Below, piece by piece: positions 12,280 to 23,412 of a stretch of DNA of 64,000 bases (positions are counted from its first letter, which is position 1; each line of letters starts with the position of its first letter). A model generated the notes under the pieces. It was given only the letters and a program-made list of their open reading frames with translations, had not been told where the DNA came from and did no database searches. Origin of the DNA: Stromatinia cepivora (lineage: Eukaryota; Ascomycota; Leotiomycetes; Helotiales; Sclerotiniaceae); assembly GCA_014898415.1 (NCBI GenBank), contig RCTD01000042.1:1-64000 (forward strand), given 5' to 3'. The position numbers and the translations under genes are program-made.

Positions 12280-12919
12280 TAAATATCTGCGAAATATATA
12301 TACTCACTAAAATGACCAATCGTATTCCGAAGTAATTGAATCTATACAAATCAAAGAGATTCGAATTTATACATTTCGATATTACAGAATCATTCTCAAA
12401 ATCGATTTGAGGGAATCATTATTTCATATTGATTATTGATAGTTATACAAAAGTAAATTGGATTATATTATTTAAACAAAAAGATAATGCAATTCAAATA
12501 TTGAAAACTTGGAAAAAGGAGATGGAATTAGTTATTAAAGAAAAGATTATTACAATTAGGATTGATAATATATCGGAATTTTTATAAACTATTTGTGAAT
12601 AGTTATCAGGTATACAATCCGAAGTTATAATAATTACCTTTTCATATCAAAACGGGTCTATAAAACAGAATATAAGGATTGCAAAAATAGATATGAAAGT
12701 AATGCTAAAAGAAACTAGATTACTATTAGAATTTTGGAACAAAGCTATAAAACACGATGCTTATATCAAGAATCGCATTAGTATTGGTCCTGATATAAAT
12801 GGAATAGATCGATCCCCTACAGAAGTTTTTACAGATATAATACCAGATATAGAGATATACAAAATCTGGGGAAGCAAATATTACGCTTATATCAATCCCA
12901 AGATTATTCCGAAAAAATA
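12280..12919 (+). pseudogene. Copia integrase relic
   Basis: The frame reads FEFIHFDITESFS (first catalytic Asp), FILIIDSYTKVNWIILFK, a decayed DN(I)SEF (second Asp), then LLLEFWNKAIKHDAYIKNR (region of the catalytic Glu and its downstream helix). It continues to YKIWGSKYYAYINP, the usual copia integrase C-terminus. In-frame stops interrupt it near 12410 and 12590. Confidence 0.82.
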
Positions 12920-13999
12920 AAGATACAACAAATTACAGGACACTTCGAAAATCGGTATATTCTTAGAGTACTCAAAAGCTACAAATAAATATATCAAAAT
13001 GTATTCTTTAGAATTAGATTATACATTTCGATCAAATAGAATAATCATAAATGAATTTCATCGAAAAGGAGATTTGGATCTTAAATTAAGAAATTGTGAA
13101 TCAGATCTATAAGGAATAAAGAATATAAAACCAAATCGAAAACCTTATAATAGACCAGCAATAAACAAAACACCTTTTCCATCCTCAATATCAAATGTGA
13201 TATCTGTATTATCTTCGTTCCAAACATTCTCTTCAATAAATATTATATCGAGTTTAATAATTGTATTAAGTATCCCAATTATTGAATTGAAACCAGGTAA
13301 ATTAGATATATCAATATTAATATACAATAAAGATAAAGATAACAATATCTAGAAAACAAATCAAGAATCTTCTTCCAAGAATACTTTAAATATCGAATCC
13401 ATCATTTCAAAGAATTCAACCCAAAAATCAACTTTTGCAAATCCTGAATCTATACCAAAAGCAAAATTTAAGATTGTCTTAAATTTTATTAACAAATCTA
13501 TTTTAATAGAATCAAAAAATGAAATAAATTCATAATCATTTGAAATCAAATAAAAGAATGAAATAAATCTTGAAAACAAATCCTTAAAATATCTAATACA
13601 AAAACGGAAAAGAGATATAGAATAAGATTTTAAAGAAAAACAGAAAAGCAAGATTATAAAGGCATTGATTATAATATCTATATAGATCAAAACTCAAAAA
13701 AGTATAGAATATATTATGATTACAATTCTAATTATTTACAAAATGAACCCTTATATCAAAGACAAAATCGTTTCAGATTTCATAATTTCGTTAATAGATA
13801 TAGATAATATAGAAAATATAATATATCCGATCGAAGAAGTTCTAAGAATCAAAATACCAAGAATTTATAAGGAAGCAATATCGGATCGAGAATACTCTGA
13901 AAAATGGAAAAAAGTTATTTAAAAGGAAATTATATCCTTAATTCAAAATAGTATTTAGAAAAAATATATACTTTTTAAAAGAAATAATCTGGTTTCGAT

Positions 14000-14600
14000 G
14001 AAATAAATATTTATAATTAAGATTAAAGATAACAAAATAGAATAATTCAAAATAAGATTAATGACTTAAAAATTTAATCAAATATTAGAAAAGGATTATA
14101 ATGAAATATTTGTATTAATAATAAGATTAAATATATTTAAATTATTCCTAACTATCATTGCAAAGGAAAATTTGGAATATTCATATTTCGATATCAAAAA
14201 CGCTTTTATTGAATTATACTTGAAGGAAAAGATCTATCTTGAATTACTTTAAGATATCAAAATCAAAAAGGGATATATATTACAAACCCTACAAAGTTTA
14301 TATAATTTGAAGCAAACTAGAAAGAACTGAAATTTATTATTGAAGAAAGAACTTTTAGGTATAGATTTTGTACAAAGTTTGGTAGATCTATATTTATATA
14401 TATCTAAAGACTATGATATAATATTATTAATATATATTAATAATATCGTTATTGCATTATATACATCATTATAAATCATTTGATTCGATGAAAAACTATC
14501 GGTCTATTTTAACATCAAGAATCTAGGGAAGATTAGTAAGATCCTAGATGTTAGAGTTATTCGCAATAAAAAAACATATATATTAATTATAGATTAAGAA
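14000..14600 (+). pseudogene. Copia reverse transcriptase relic
   Basis: The frame contains YFDIKNAFIELYLKEKIYLE, then a segment matching LYNLKQTRKN. YINNIVIA stands where the copia YVDDI active site belongs, with both catalytic Asp codons changed GAT-to-AAT, as RIP would do. The copy is inactive. Confidence 0.8.
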
Positions 14601-14979
14601 GAATATCTCGATACTATACTAATCAAATACAGTATTACATATAAACAATATCAAATCAAGAAACTGCTAATAATGGATTATACCTATCTCCGGCCAGCAA
14701 CCAATAATGATGAACTAGTAGATATGAACGAATATCAATAATGAATAAAAAGTGTGATTTATCTAATAATATATATTCGATTAGATATAGCGTTTTCAAT
14801 TGAAAGACTTTTATAATTTATGACAAAACCAGCAAAACATTATACTATAACTTTGAAGAATCTAATACAATATCTACGATCAATAATCAAACAGAAACTA
14901 TAATTCGGGTCAAAGGGAGTATAATCTGATATTTGTAAAGAATATAATATACCTGATAATACAATAAAAATATATACAG

Positions 14980-15420
14980 ATACAGATTGAGTTAGTGATA
15001 AATATAACCGGAAAAGTGTTTCAAAGAGAGTTGTAATATTCTATAAAGGCTCTATATTATAGATTAATAAAAAACAAATGTTTATGGTTAGCTTTAATAT
15101 AAAATCAGAATATATTATAATAGCAATATTCATCAAATAAAAAAGATGGATTATATAAATACTTAAAGATTTATTTAGATCAAATTATATTGAAAAGAAT
15201 AAAGATATAGTTCAAATATTTGATAATAATCAAGGTGTTTTAACTTTAACCAAAAACCTATATTTATATAAACAATCCAAATATATAAATATCAATTATT
15301 ATTTCATTAGGAATTTGATAGAAAAAAAAGAAAATCGCTACAAATTATATCAATATATATAATATAATTATTAACAGAATGATGAAGCTTTATATAAGAA
15401 TTGCTTTCGAAAGATTCAAG
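14980..15420 (+). pseudogene. Copia RNase H relic
   Basis: The copia RNase H pattern is readable: a decayed YTDTD.VSDKYNRKS, then a SEYIIIA stretch, then FDNNQGVLTLTKN, followed by KYININYYFIRNLI. It is placed directly after the RT and before the purine tract and 3' LTR. Several stops are present. Confidence 0.75.
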
Positions 15421-15476
15421 AAAATATTGGGATTAGTAGTTTAGGAGGGTCGAATAGGATATCCTCAATAGAGGAG

Positions 15477-15642
15477 TATTGGAAATAAGGCTATTATAGA
15501 ATTAGAATTGAGGTTACGAGATTACAATGGTGTATAAACTATATTTAGGGATAACCTCAATTCTATTCCTATTAGAATTATAGATCCTTAGTTCAACCTA
15601 CATAGTCAACAATACTACTACTTCCTGCACCAAAAGTTAACA
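15477..15642 (+). repeat. Copia 3' LTR (copy 1)
   Basis: 166 bp. The first bases TGTTGG are mutated to TATTGG. Every difference from the 5' LTR that I aligned by eye is a transition. Confidence 0.92.
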
Positions 15643-15694
15643 AATTATATATATATTTGATTATGATATTGTATATTCTAGATTAATAATATTG

Positions 15695-15955
15695 TTAAAA
15701 TAATAAGAGATAGGTTTTATTTATACCAGGATAAATAATAGAAACGGAATTATAAGCTTCACGAATTAAATAAATTCGAAGATTATCGATATTAGGTATT
15801 ATTAGGTGGTCATTATAGAATAAAAGGTTATTTTGGAGTGATATATATTTGTAACCTTGAATAATTTGTATTCTGAGTATTAGTAAACTATTTGTAGTTT
15901 TATTTACTTCGATAATACAATTAACTAAATCGAATCGAAAAGCGATTTCATTCAA
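15695..15955 (-). pseudogene. Gypsy integrase N-terminal zinc-binding region
   Basis: An 86-codon open piece with NNLLFYNDHLIIPNIDNLRIYLIREAYNS...YPGINKTY. This is the gypsy H2C2 integrase region: a DGLLYYxGRLVVP-type strand, then LIREAHD...HPGxxKT. The zinc-binding His codons are changed to Asn or Tyr. It continues across the copia insertion into 10150-9600. Confidence 0.78.
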
Positions 15956-16427
15956 ATCGATATTAATAATCGCTGTTTCGTTTGGGTGATACTTTTATAA
16001 AGCTTTTCTCATAATTTCGGTATCAATTTAGTTATCTTTAATAAACTATTAGTAATGATTCTTCTTTTTGATATAGTTCTGAAAATCCAATTCGTCGGTT
16101 TAATAGATTAAAGTATCAACAAAAGGGTTATCTTTTTTAGGGTAATATATAATAATAAAGTTATAATCGATTAGAACTTCTATCCAGCGAATTTGTTAAG
16201 TATTAAAAATTTTGATAATCATAAAATATTCGAGGATCTTATAATCAATATAAACTTTGATTTTATATAATAAACCAACGAATTCTATTCTTCAATAATT
16301 GAAAGATCGAATGATTGATAATATTTCTTTATCATGAATTTCGTAATTCAATTTAATAATAATTATAATCTTGAAGAAATAAATTATAGGAAATTAATCT
16401 TCATTATATTATTATAATAATATATTA

Positions 16428-16590
16428 TGTTAACAAGTCATATTGAGTGGGTGGAAAAGCCTTATTATTCTAAGGTTATCTGGCTAGAAGCTATTATACA
16501 AGTTGTGTGATTCGGTAGAATCATGTGTAGGCTAATTCTATTATAGTATAGTTTTATATTTAGATATACAGTATGATCCAAAATCCAACA
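16428..16590 (+). repeat. 5' LTR of the non-autonomous element
   Basis: 163 bp, beginning TGTTAACAAGTC and ending ATCCAACA. It is followed by a C-rich CTCCCCCAGGAACG start of the interior, which is the place for a primer-binding site, though I cannot assign a tRNA. Confidence 0.88.
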
Positions 16591-17725
16591 CTCCCCCAGG
16601 AACGTAATGTATATAAAAGCAAAGAGGGTTAAACTATAAATACTACAATTGGTTTAAATCGAATTGAACAATGTTAGTTTGAAAATAGAAAGCCAATAAC
16701 GTTGAATGATCATTCCTTTGCTAAATCTTTTAAGATTCAAGATCTAACAAGATTCGAATAGAATAATCGCTCCACAATAATATAATAATCTTTAAAGGAT
16801 AATCAGTATTCCTTTTTTCATAATAAAAATTAAAGGAAATCTATCTCTTCTACTCCCAATCCTCCAACTGTATTGGGTTAAAGCCTTCAGTTTTATATTG
16901 TAATACAAACGCCTCTCTCTAATAGAATAATATATTTTATAAAATTATACCCATAACTTTTCCCTTTGTAGCAAAAATATAACTAGTTACCAACCAGGAT
17001 AACTGATAGGCTACTAGCTAGTAACTTTTGTTTTAGAGAACCACTATATCTATCGACCTCTAGTACTATACTTGTCTAGATATTAATGATCTCCATATAC
17101 TAACTGGTAAATTGCTACCGGCTCCAGAAAGCTATAATATCTATCAACCTCTAGTACCACACTTGACTAGATATCTAGTGGTTTCTATATACTATATAGC
17201 GGAGTTTAATAAATACACATCCTTTTACTATTAATATAATCGTCCGCTCCTCCCAATATATCGCCCTATATATCTTCCGGTATACAATCTCCTTTTTTGA
17301 TTCCACCTCCAGCTCCTCCTGTAATCGCCTCCGGTTCTACCTTCGGTTTTCTTACCAGGGATACTCTCCTTCTCCCCCACAACCATCAATATAGTTATCG
17401 TTGTAAACATTGAATATAAAGATACAACAAAATAACACTAATCTAAAAATAAGAACAAAGTAGTATTGAAATGATACACAATAAATAACACATCAAAAGA
17501 TGGTGAAGCTGGTAATTGTAATTATAAAAAGAAGAACAAGAAGATATCGAAGATATCAATAACAACATAAAGGAATAGTAATCAGGGAAAGGGTTGAATA
17601 CTAACAGAGAATTTCCAAAAGGAATATAAAAAACACTCCTCCAAAACGGAAATGCTATTCCTCAAAACAAAAAACAGTAATATCTTCCCAATACAAATGA
17701 TATAGGATATAATAAAAATGAAAAT

Positions 17726-17990
17726 AACAATATCCAAAAGACAAATTAAGAATCTTCTTCCAAAAATACTTTAGATATCGAATCCATCATTTCAAAAATT
17801 CCAGCCTAAGAATCAACTTCTACAAACCCTGAATCTGTACCAAAAGCAAAATTTAAGACCGTCTTAAATTTTGCTGACAAACCCATTTCAATAGAATCAA
17901 AAACGAAGTAAATCCACAATCATCTGAGATCGAACAAAAAGATACAATGGATCTTGAAGACGAACCCCCAAAATACCTAAAACGAAAACA
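17726..17990 (+). repeat. Copia-related segment inside the non-autonomous LTR element
   Basis: About 260 bp matching copia copy 1 at roughly 13346-13605 in the same orientation, for example AAGAATCTTCTTCCAA and TACCAAAAGCAAAATTTAAG. The same region of copia copy 2 starts near 63750. Differences are mostly transitions. The similarity stops at both ends without any LTR or coding homology, so it is either captured or a relic of common descent. Confidence 0.82.
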
Positions 17991-18633
17991 AATATGGGTT
18001 TCATAGTTTTTTTAAAAACTATACCAGAAATATAATCTCCAATACTCCTATTAGATTTTCTACAAAAAACCTATCAATTATATAAAAATCGAAGGTATTC
18101 GAGGAACGGGAATATTCGAATCTTGTTCTGGAAAGGTTTCGAAAGGCTTATTTTGTTTTACAAAATGCTTATTTCTTATCATTACCATCGATATAAAACA
18201 AAAAGGTTTTCGAAAGAGAAAGAAGATATCGAAGGAATTGGTTGATTTTCGAATTGTTGAAAAAAAGGATATAAAAAGATAACATCTTCTACCTAAGTAA
18301 TTTCTAAAGCAGGCTCTCCCGCATTAACTATATTGTTGGGATTCAATTTTGTCAATATATTTAATATAGTGGGCTTTTTTGTTTATCCGTTGAGTAGTTT
18401 ATGATTCTACTCAATCCTACTCTGTAGATGTATTTAATATAGCAAGCTTTTCTGTTTGTTTGTTATGTAAATTATTCTTCGCTTTACCGGCTGTATTTAG
18501 TATAACAAGCTTCTTTGCTCAACTGTATCAACCTTGCTTGTTTACTCTGTTGGATCTATCGAGGATTTGATCTTTCACCCTGGAAGATTAATTTTAAACT
18601 ATGTAGTGATATGTAGAGTCTGGGTTTATAATT

Positions 18634-18796
18634 TGTTAATAAGTTATATTGAATGGATGGAAAAGCCTTATTATTCTAAGGTTATCTGGCTAGAAGCTAT
18701 TATACAAGTTGTATGATTCGGTAGAATCATATACAGGCTAATCCCATTATAGTATAGTCCCATACTTAGATATACGGTATGATCCAAAATCTAATA
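18634..18796 (+). repeat. 3' LTR of the non-autonomous element
   Basis: 163 bp partner of 16428-16590, followed by the TATTA target duplication at 18797-18801. Confidence 0.88.
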
Positions 18797-19239
18797 TATT
18801 AATAATTATTTTATTGGATATATCTATTTCGAATATATAGGGGAATCAGTGATTATAATATTGCAAGAATGAAGCAGAGATAAGCTTTTTCTTCAAAATA
18901 TTGAATACATTTTGATATACTTTATCGAATACAAACTTAACGTTTACTTTAATAAATTCATTAAAAGATTTCACTATTATATTATAATCTTTAATGAATT
19001 ATTAATAAAAATTGCAAAAATCAAAAAATGATTGGATTTCTTTCATTATTATCGGAAAGATCCAATTCTTAATTATCTTAATCTTTTTAGGGTTCATTTT
19101 TACTTTTTTAATAAAGATAATAAAACTCAAGTACTTGATATATATAATATTGAATTTGTATTTTTTGAAATCCATTTATAGATCAACGATTTTTAATCGT
19201 TCAAAAATTAATTTAATATGAATTTGATATTCTTCTTTG

Positions 19240-19943
19240 TTCTCAGAATAGATTAGAATATCGTCGAAATATACTATATAAAAAATGTTTAAATAATCAA
19301 ATAGAATATCATTTATATAACACTAATAGATTACAGGACTATTTGTTAATCCGAATAATACAACCTTATATTTATATAATCTATATCGGATTCGAAAGAT
19401 AATATACTCTTCCAAAATAGAATTTATTTTTATACAATAGAAAGCTTAACAAATATCAAATTTGGTAAAAACCTTAATATCGGAAAACCAAAAAAACATT
19501 TCATCAATCAAAGGAAAAAGATACCGATCTTTATATATTAAGAAATTCAATAATCTAAAGTTTATATAAAACCTCAAATTACTATTGGATTTCTTAATGA
19601 ATAAAATGGATACAATATAAAGAGCTTGATTAAATTCAATAAAACCTTTATTGAGATTATCCATAATATATTCTTTAACAATTTTCAATTATTCCAAAGA
19701 TATCTTATAAAATAGACTATAATATAAAATTTATTCTCCTTTATCTTTTAATATAATTTTATAATTATAAAATCGATTAAAAAGCAAAATGTTTAATTTA
19801 TACTTGGAAAAGATTCGATAATATTGTCGATATTCAAATAGTATTTCAGATTCTGAATCGATTTCGGTCAATATTTGATCAAGTTTCTCTCGAACTTTTG
19901 TATTTTTGAATTTGGTTAAAACAATTAACACTTTCTTTTCCAT
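19240..19943 (-). pseudogene. Gypsy reverse transcriptase relic
   Basis: Going leftward: a linker (YRQYYRIFSKYKLNILL) at 19943-19731, then VKEYIMDNLNKGFIE...LRFYINFRLLN...KDRYLFPLIDE...VFTKFDI at 19688-19446 (first RT motifs, including the catalytic KxD). A decayed VLFGLTNSP and VYFDDIL stand for the FGL-NAP and YLDD active-site motifs at about 19370-19250. Stops separate the pieces. The order and motifs are those of Ty3/gypsy pol. Confidence 0.82.
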
Positions 19944-22559
19944 ATATTATTCATTTTATTAAAAGTCTATTATATTATCGAATTCTTTTAAAATAATAAT
20001 AAAGAATTCAGTTTGTTTATCTTTTTTGTATTCTAATTAGAACTTATTAGATTTGAATATATATAAATTAAGGATTTCGGGTGATATACAAAAAAGGCAT
20101 TTGTAGATTTACAATAATAATATAATTGATTAGAAAGAAGATGGATTGAATTTGAAAGGAATCAGGATTTCTTCTTTTTCAACAAAAATCTATATTACAT
20201 TTATATTTGAAGATTCTTGTTGTATATCACCAACTACAATTGATCTGCTCAATTATGAATCTCTTCGATTCCAATATTCTTCGAACTGATCATTTTGTCG
20301 ATTAGTATTTTATTGAATTAATCGATCGATCTTCTATTTACAAAAGGATAATTAAATAACAAAGAGATTATTCGAATAAAAGATAATATAGAATCTTTCT
20401 TTAAACCATTCGAAATATCGATTAAAGTAATCGAACTTTGTTCGAATCTTTGATAATCAAAGTCTATTTAAAATAACATTATAACTCCCTAATTCAATAA
20501 TAAAAAAAGAGATAAAAGATTGTTCACAATCATTGATTATTAAATTAAAGAATATAAAATAAATAATAGTATAGTCTTGTATATCATTATATTCTTTAAC
20601 TTCAATTGAAACTTTAAATAATATAATTCTGGATTTAAATATAGGAAATAAACAAATAAAGAATATAATATTAATAAAAACAAATCTATTTGCTTTAGAA
20701 TCAATAAGTACTTTTGATCAATAAGTATAATCATTTTTCGAAAGATTATAAAGAAAAATAAATGCTTTTTCTTTTATAAGTTTAATTAGATTAAGAAATC
20801 TTATATCCTGTATAATGCTTAAAATAAAAACAAAATCTAAGTATTTGGTTTTAAATATTTTTCTTCTTCTAAATAGGCATTCTATATAGCTTCAATTGTA
20901 GCTTTTGAACTGAAGTTTTCTTCAGCATCCCGATATTTTTCGAATTCTTCTGTTTCTTTTTGTACTATCTCGATTTCATTAAAATTATCGATATAAGGTG
21001 TTGATATACATATTACTTTAGGAAAAGGAGAGGGCGATAAATATTTGAAATTCGAATAGTTATTGGATATAACAAAGCTGGTATATCCAAAAAGGGTATT
21101 CCAAAATGGAAATGGTTTCGGGAATATAAAGATTCCAAAATTGAAGCTATTAAAGCTCTGAAAAGGTTACAAGGGATTCGTAATAACCATTAATTTACAA
21201 GTAATTATAGAAGTTTTTTGATCAATATAATATCGGTTTCATTCTTATAATAAAACTTCGTTTTGATTTATTCTAATAAATATATTTACGAATTCTTTTA
21301 TAATCTTACAATCCTTGATAAATATTATTATTATTCGCAAAAGAAAATCAGAAATCTTTTATTCAAGATCTTTGAATAGAACTTTATTATCAATAATCTC
21401 TATTTGAATAACAAGTAATCTAAATTTCCTATATTATTCTAGGAAATTGTTATATCGAATTGTATTAAATATAATCCATATCTTATATTGAAAACGAATA
21501 TCATCAATTTCGACCGGATTCCGATAAATCGCTACAAATTGTTCGATCAATTCGAATATTATGAATCAGGGTATTCATATATAAAAAGTATAATAATATA
21601 TTTGTATTTTCGATTTGATTTGGTTGATTATATATACACAATATTATATTTCATTTTTAAATAATATAATATATAATTCGAATTGTTTTATAATTAATAA
21701 TTACTATAAATTAGTTTTAGATTCAATATTATTATTAAATTTAGTAATAAGATTTGTGGGTTTTGGTATATATATATTTTACTATGAATTATGATTGGCG
21801 TAGGAATATAATTTTAATCGATTAAATCGACTTTTTGAATAAAAGGATTCTTGATTATTAAATAGATTATCATTTTCTAAAAAGGAAAAAGAATCCTTAA
21901 AGGGCTTTGAATAATCAAATCGTTTAATCAAAGTTTTCTTTCTTTAATTTCAGAATCTTCGGGTTTGTTTAGATAAAAGTCCTTGGATTTCGATTAAAGG
22001 AATAAAGGGAATTCTAGATATTATTATTGATTTAGATGCTTATATAAATATCATTTGGGGTTCAGAAAAAGATTGCATTATTGCAAAACTCATTATCATT
22101 ATAGTTTTCAATTATCGATTTTTTTCTTTCAAATTCATAATTATTATATAAAGATCTTGTAATTGTAATAATAATTCGGAAGGAATAATTGAATTGTTAA
22201 GAGCATCGGTTTTATATACTAGAATCTTCTTTTTACCAGTTTTCTTTTTTCCAATAATAATATTATCCAATCCTATATTCATATTTTCTTTGAAGAATTG
22301 TTGAAATAATTGAGGAAAAGGAAAAGGTTCTTTAGAATATGCTTTCGAAGGTTCGGAGTATACAAAAGAAGGAATTCGTTGTATTATGAAAATGATAGTA
22401 TACTTTTAAAGGGGTTTATCTTTATCGATTAGATTGGAATAGATCTTTTTCCTCTGAATATAATATTTATAAAAGTTTATTTAAAAAGGTATTATTAAAA
22501 TAAAGTATTATTTGGAAGACCATTAAATAACTGGATATTTGTAAATGAATTATAGATAA
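19944..22559 (-). other. Gypsy gag/protease region, RIP-decayed
   Basis: AT-rich DNA between the RT and the 5' LTR, where gag and protease belong. Only fragments remain open, for example about 21010-20880 with an acidic/Lys-rich minus frame (QKETEEFEKYRDAEENFSSKATIEAI). I could not recognise a CCHC knuckle or the protease DTG motif. Confidence 0.5.
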
Positions 22560-22841
22560 TATGATATATAAGAATTATAGTAGAATTGAATAAATAAGAT
22601 CAATTATATTCTTTAGAATTTACAATTGAAGAATTATGATTTGTAAAAAGCGATTAGATATATCTATACAAATATTTATTTATAGATTATGGAACTGTGT
22701 GTATACATTATTAAGGTCATTATTCTATTATACTAAATCGTATGAATTGTAATGTATATGTACGGACGATCAGCTCATTAATTGATATGGGAGATAAGAG
22801 GTATCACGTGGTTAGCCTCCTATGGTTCACGATTCGTGACA
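22560..22841 (-). repeat. Gypsy 5' LTR
   Basis: 282-bp partner of the LTR at 7937-8218. The outer end (plus-strand CGTGACA) keeps more GC than the other copy. It is followed by the CAATT target duplication at 22842-22846. Confidence 0.88.
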
Positions 22842-22846
22842 CAATT

Positions 22847-23290
22847 AATCCTTATTCCTTTATTATCAATCTCCTATATACTAGGCACTATATAAGCCAT
22901 TTGAATGCATATGCCTAAATAAGTTCCGGCTGCTTTTTATATTTCCAATTGATGATTCTATAGGCCTTCAAAATCTTCTTAATAATAAAAGTACTACATT
23001 TAAGATCTATAGTTGTTTTTGTTTGTATATAGGTTGATTTTGGATATAATCGAATATATCGAATTAGCATATGTTCTTTTCTTTTTGTATAAAATCTAGT
23101 TCGAAGAGTACAAAATAGATTCATTCTTTTATTACGTAATGCATTTTATTATAGAATATAACAAACGGTTTGCATTTCGAGATTGAGATCAATTATAATA
23201 CAATAAGGACTAGAATTATTAAAAGTTTTGTTAATAATTTTGCTACGTAAATATAGAGTAAGATACTTAAAAACTAACTCCCTTTCAATA
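22847..23290 (-). pseudogene. Tc1/mariner transposase, N-terminal DNA-binding part
   Basis: The minus frame from 23124 to 22915 reads through a Tc1-type helix-turn-helix: LIRYIRLYPKSTY, then CSTFIIKKILKAYRI and NWKYKKQPEL. This is the stretch that precedes the catalytic domain in the family. Weaker in-frame homology continues upstream to about 23290, interrupted by stops. The gene is broken at 22846 by the gypsy target duplication and resumes at 7931. Confidence 0.75.
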
Positions 23291-23412
23291 TTCAAGATTC
23301 TGGAAGTATATTGTAATATCATTGATGAATAAATAATAAAGAGAGTTAAAATTCAATTCGCGAAATTTACGCGTTTTTAAGGTTTTGGGGTAATATAAGT
23401 GCACGGTTACTG

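Larger units (their letters stand above)
10160..15642 (+). mobile_element. Ty1/copia LTR retrotransposon inserted in the gypsy integrase
   Basis: A full-length 5483-bp element with 166-bp LTRs (TGTTGG...GTTAACA) at 10160-10325 and 15477-15642. A perfect 5-bp target duplication AATTA is at 10155-10159 and 15643-15647. The plus-strand coding order is gag region, gag-pre-integrase, integrase, RT, RNase H, which is the copia order. All domains carry stops, and the LTR pair differ by transitions, so this is a RIP-dead copy. A purine-rich tract (ATAGAGGAG) precedes the 3' LTR. A second copy starts at 60565. Confidence 0.92.
16428..18796 (+). mobile_element. Non-autonomous LTR element (TRIM/LARD-like) inserted in the gypsy element
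   Basis: A 2369-bp element with 163-bp LTRs at 16428-16590 and 18634-18796 (TGTTAA...CCAACA, the second mutated to CTAATA). A perfect 5-bp target duplication TATTA is at 16423-16427 and 18797-18801. The 2.04-kb interior has no polymerase, protease or integrase. It holds a segment (about 17726-17990) similar to the copia region between integrase and RT. Its LTR differs from the copia LTR, so it is a separate family, presumably mobilised in trans. By eye the LTRs differ at about 17 positions, all transitions. Orientation is set from the shared copia segment. Confidence 0.88.
7937..22841 (-). mobile_element. Ty3/gypsy LTR retrotransposon inserted in the Tc1/mariner element
   Basis: The LTRs are at 7937-8218 and 22560-22841, both 282 bp, and start/end with TGTGACG...CGTGACA (plus strand) or its RIP derivative. 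The 5-bp target duplication CAATT is intact at 7932-7936 and 22842-22846. Coding is on the minus strand: RT near 19.2-19.9 kb, integrase zinc-binding region near 15.7-15.95 kb, integrase core near 9.6-10.15 kb. Without its two inner insertions the element is about 7.04 kb. Stop codons occur throughout, so it is inactive. Confidence 0.88.
7124..23412 (-). mobile_element. Tc1/mariner DNA transposon, split by nested LTR elements
   Basis: The outer layer of the nested stack. The right end reads inward as CAGTAACCGTGCACTTAT and is flanked by TA (23413-23414). The left end at 7124 is a mutated copy (TAGT...CAACTTATATTACCCC) flanked by TA (7122-7123). Removing the gypsy insertion and one CAATT copy leaves about 1.38 kb, a normal size for a Tc1/mariner element. 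The minus-strand transposase is in two parts: the helix-turn-helix region on the right and the DDE-domain C-terminus on the left. Stop codons and C-to-T/G-to-A changes show it is dead. Confidence 0.82.

Noticed and set aside
16428..18796. Interpretation of the 163-bp repeats as copia LTRs
   Set aside because: The LTR sequence and length differ from the 166-bp copia LTR, and the target duplication is separate.
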